From Clostridiales bacterium (lineage in GTDB: Bacteria > Bacillota_A > Clostridia > Christensenellales > CAG-917): a stretch of 8,235 nucleotides of DNA. Of the stretch, positions 6,641 to 8,235 are shown one piece after another. The notes beneath the pieces are model-generated. The model made no database searches and was not told the origin of the DNA. It worked only from the letters and a program-made list of their open reading frames with translations. Position 1 is the first letter of the stretch. Every line of letters starts with the position of its first letter. A program made the translations under genes and the position numbers. The stretch is taken from assembly GCA_031282095.1 (NCBI GenBank), contig JAITEJ010000124.1, forward strand, positions 1-8,235. Reading direction: 5' to 3'.

Positions 6641-7516
6641 ATGAAAAGCATGACGGGCTACGGAAAAGGCGCGCGCGGCGAAAACGGCTTTACCGTTTCG
6701 GTGGAGCTGCGCGCGGTCAACCACCGCTTTTTGGATTTGGGAATTAAAATTCCCAGAGCGTTAGGCTTTTTAGAAGAGACAGCGCGAAAAGTTCTTACGG
6801 CAAGCTTTGCACGCGGACATATAGATGTCTTTATTACGTTCACGGATACGGATGCGCGCAGTTCTTCCTTAAACATCGACTTTGCTCTTGCGGAAAAGTA
6901 TGTCGCCGCCGCGAAAGCCTTATCCGAGCGTTTCGGCATAGCCGATGATTTCTCGTCCGAAAAGCTTATGCGCCTTCCCGACGTCATGACCCTCGGTCAA
7001 AATGAGATTAACGAAACGGAGGTTGCCGCGCTTGCCGCGGACGCTCTTTCCGCCGCGGCGGAGGCTCTCACTAAAATGAGAGAAAGAGAGGGAGAAGCCA
7101 TAAAAAGCGATTTGACGGAAAAGCTGGATTCTCTTGAGGATGGTCTGGAAAAAATAATCCTACGCTCCGTGACCGCCGCCGGCCTGTACCGTGAAAGATT
7201 GGAAACGCGTATGCGTGAAATTCTCGGCGACATTCCCGTAGATGAAGGAAAGCTTCTGAACGAGGCGGCTTTTTATGCCGACCGCACCGCTATAGACGAG
7301 GAAATTATTCGTCTTAAAACGCATATTAACCATACGCGGGAAATGCTTCAATGCCGCGAGCCGATCGGACGCAAACTCGACTTTATTGTGCAGGAGCTTA
7401 ACCGCGAAGTCAATACCGTCGGCAGCAAGTGCAATGATTTGGAAATCAGCTCCGTAGTGTTGGATATGAAAAACGATATAGAAAAATTGCGCGAGCAGGT
7501 TCAGAATATCGAATAA
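6641..7516 (+). CDS. yicC: Endoribonuclease YicC (YloC)
   Basis: YicC-family proteins are oligomeric, metal-dependent endoribonucleases found next to gmk in many bacteria. The 291-residue length is normal. The hallmark N-terminus MKSMTGYGKG opens the YicC-like N domain (about 1-155). The C-terminal DUF1732 domain shows the conserved acidic and basic cluster DEEIIRLKTHINH (Asp219, Glu220, Glu221, Arg224, His228) and the family tail EVNTVGSKCNDLEIS ... EKLREQVQNIE. The start is supported by TGAGGA (6625-6630), ten bases before ATG. No clear promoter lies just upstream; it may be read through from the aminotransferase. Both its ends have been copied into the neighbouring gaps. The expected small neighbour remA is absent between it and gmk. 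Confidence 0.96.
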   Translation: MKSMTGYGKGARGENGFTVSVELRAVNHRFLDLGIKIPRALGFLEETARKVLTASFARGHIDVFITFTDTDARSSSLNIDFALAEKYVAAAKALSERFGIADDFSSEKLMRLPDVMTLGQNEINETEVAALAADALSAAAEALTKMREREGEAIKSDLTEKLDSLEDGLEKIILRSVTAAGLYRERLETRMREILGDIPVDEGKLLNEAAFYADRTAIDEEIIRLKTHINHTREMLQCREPIGRKLDFIVQELNREVNTVGSKCNDLEISSVVLDMKNDIEKLREQVQNIE

Positions 7517-7549
7517 AGCACGGCGCTTAGGCATTCCGCTCATCCGACA

Positions 7550-7580
7550 AGCAGGAGAAGCGCAATTATTTGTAAATCGG
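7550..7580 (+). pseudogene. Possible fossil of the gmk 5' end
   Basis: GCGCAATTATTTGTAAATCG (7560-7579), followed by GG, can be aligned with the gmk stretch GCTGTTAATAATTGTTTCCG plus GG with small gaps, sharing the blocks AAT, ATT, TTGT and CGGG. The position, just before the yicC tail fossil, is what a duplicated yicC-gmk boundary predicts. The match is short and gapped. Confidence 0.35.
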
Positions 7581-7664
7581 GTGTCGGAAAAGAAGAACGA
7601 TGCAAACAATTTGCGCGGACAGGTTCAGAATACCAAATATAAAATCAAGGCAGACGCTTAGGCA
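7581..7664 (+). pseudogene. Fossil of the yicC 3' end
   Basis: The frame reads VSEKKNDANNLRGQVQN against VLDMKNDIEKLREQVQN of the intact gene. TTGCGCGGACAGGTTCAGAA (7611-7630), plus TA, matches 7487-7508 in 20 of 22 bases at an offset of 124. The post-stop block CGCTTAGGCA also recurs (7524-7533 and 7655-7664). The stop codon itself has been lost and the frame runs on to TAG at 7659-7661. It is a duplicated tail and not a gene. Confidence 0.88.
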
Positions 7665-7674
7665 CACAGCCCTC

Positions 7675-7692
7675 TCCTTTAATTAAAAAGGA
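7675..7692 (+). other. Six-pair hairpin upstream of gmk
   Basis: TCCTTT (7675-7680) and AAAGGA (7687-7692) are perfect inverted repeats around AATTAA. There is no T tract after it. The AAGGA in the right arm is too far (29 bases) from the gmk ATG to be its ribosome binding site. Role unknown; it may be chance. Confidence 0.35.
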
Positions 7693-7721
7693 AACATTGA
7701 AGCTGATTTCGGTGAAACATC

Positions 7722-8235
7722 ATGAATGAAAAAAACAAAGGGCTGTTAATAATTGTTTCCGGGTTTTCCGGATCCGGTAAAGGCACGGTACTCAGCCGCG
7801 TCATTGAGAAGAACAAGAATATCCGCTTTTCCATATCTGCGACGACGAGAAAGCCGCGCGCGGGTGAAATAGACGGCGCGCACTATTTTTTTATCAGCCG
7901 CGAGGAATTCAGGCGTATGGCGGAAAACGGCGAGTTCGCGGAACACACAGAAACATACGGGCATTGTTACGGAACGCCCCTTGAACAAATAAGCAAGGCC
8001 GTGAACGCGGGACAGGATATCGTTTTAGAATTGGACGTAAAAGGCGCGGGAAAGATAAAAGAGTCTTTTCCTGACGCCGTGGCTATTTTCCTCACCGCGC
8101 CGTCGTTGGAAATTGTAAAAAAGCGGCTTATAGAGCGCGGCACCGAAGATCCGACCGAGGTAGCGCTGCGTGTCGAACAGTTTAAGAACGAAATAAAATA
8201 CATGGCGTTCTATGACTATCTTGTTATAAACGACG
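7722..8235 (+). CDS. gmk: Guanylate kinase, 3'-truncated by the window edge
   Basis: Guanylate kinase phosphorylates GMP to GDP with ATP in the cytoplasm and is essential for GTP and dGTP supply. About 171 of roughly 200 residues are visible. The P-loop is GFSGSGKGT (14-22), with Phe where many homologues have Pro. The GMP-binding block SATTRKPRAGEIDGAHYFF follows. YGHCYGTP, the LELDVKGAG segment (family ILDIDVQGA) and the lid element KKRLIERGTEDPTEVALRV are all present. The start is ATG 7722 with GGTGA (7711-7715) six bases upstream; an overlapping ATG at 7726 is in another frame. In related genomes rpoZ commonly follows, but that lies beyond this window. Confidence 0.95.
   Translation, partial: MNEKNKGLLIIVSGFSGSGKGTVLSRVIEKNKNIRFSISATTRKPRAGEIDGAHYFFISREEFRRMAENGEFAEHTETYGHCYGTPLEQISKAVNAGQDIVLELDVKGAGKIKESFPDAVAIFLTAPSLEIVKKRLIERGTEDPTEVALRVEQFKNEIKYMAFYDYLVIND

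Overview
The window reads as chromosomal DNA from a bacterium of the Bacillota, probably an uncultured Clostridia-type lineage. The grounds are RNase J, a YicC-gmk pair, an RNase J-type mRNA decay enzyme rather than RNase E, GGAGG-type ribosome binding sites, and TGA used as a stop (the RNase J and Der genes both end in TGA). Finer placement cannot be made from the sequence alone. All six recognisable genes lie on the + strand: RNase J (5' end outside the window), a divergent UgtP/MGDG-synthase-like GT-B protein, the ribosome-assembly GTPase Der (EngA), a subgroup Ic-type aspartate aminotransferase, the endoribonuclease YicC, and guanylate kinase (3' end outside the window).

The genes are ordinary housekeeping functions: RNA turnover (RNase J, YicC), 50S ribosome biogenesis (Der), nucleotide metabolism (Gmk), amino-acid metabolism (aminotransferase) and possibly envelope glycolipid synthesis (the GT-B protein). 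They are codirectional but not tightly packed. The gaps are about 476, 496, 115, 252 and 205 bp, and only the 115-bp gap before the aminotransferase contains a convincing promoter.

The unusual part is what fills the gaps. Four of the five contain direct or tandem repeats, and in three of these the repeats are partly copies of the ends of the flanking genes. The aminotransferase-yicC gap holds two decayed copies of a unit made of the aminotransferase C-terminus, the spacer and the yicC N-terminus. The fossil peptides RIVGAVRIAVLKKFD and KSMT...FTVS are still readable, and both fossil-to-fossil joints fall at the same CGT. The yicC-gmk gap holds a second, decayed copy of the yicC 3' end and takes the place where many Bacillota carry remA. 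The last codons and stop of the GT-B gene are repeated at 65-67 bp spacing. A hairpin-bearing 31-bp repeat follows, also at 67 bp. The gap before the GT-B gene carries three nearly identical 98-bp tandem units. Together these suggest that intergenic DNA in this genome grows by repeated short tandem duplication across gene boundaries, followed by decay. No RNA gene, CRISPR array, insertion sequence or phage gene was seen.
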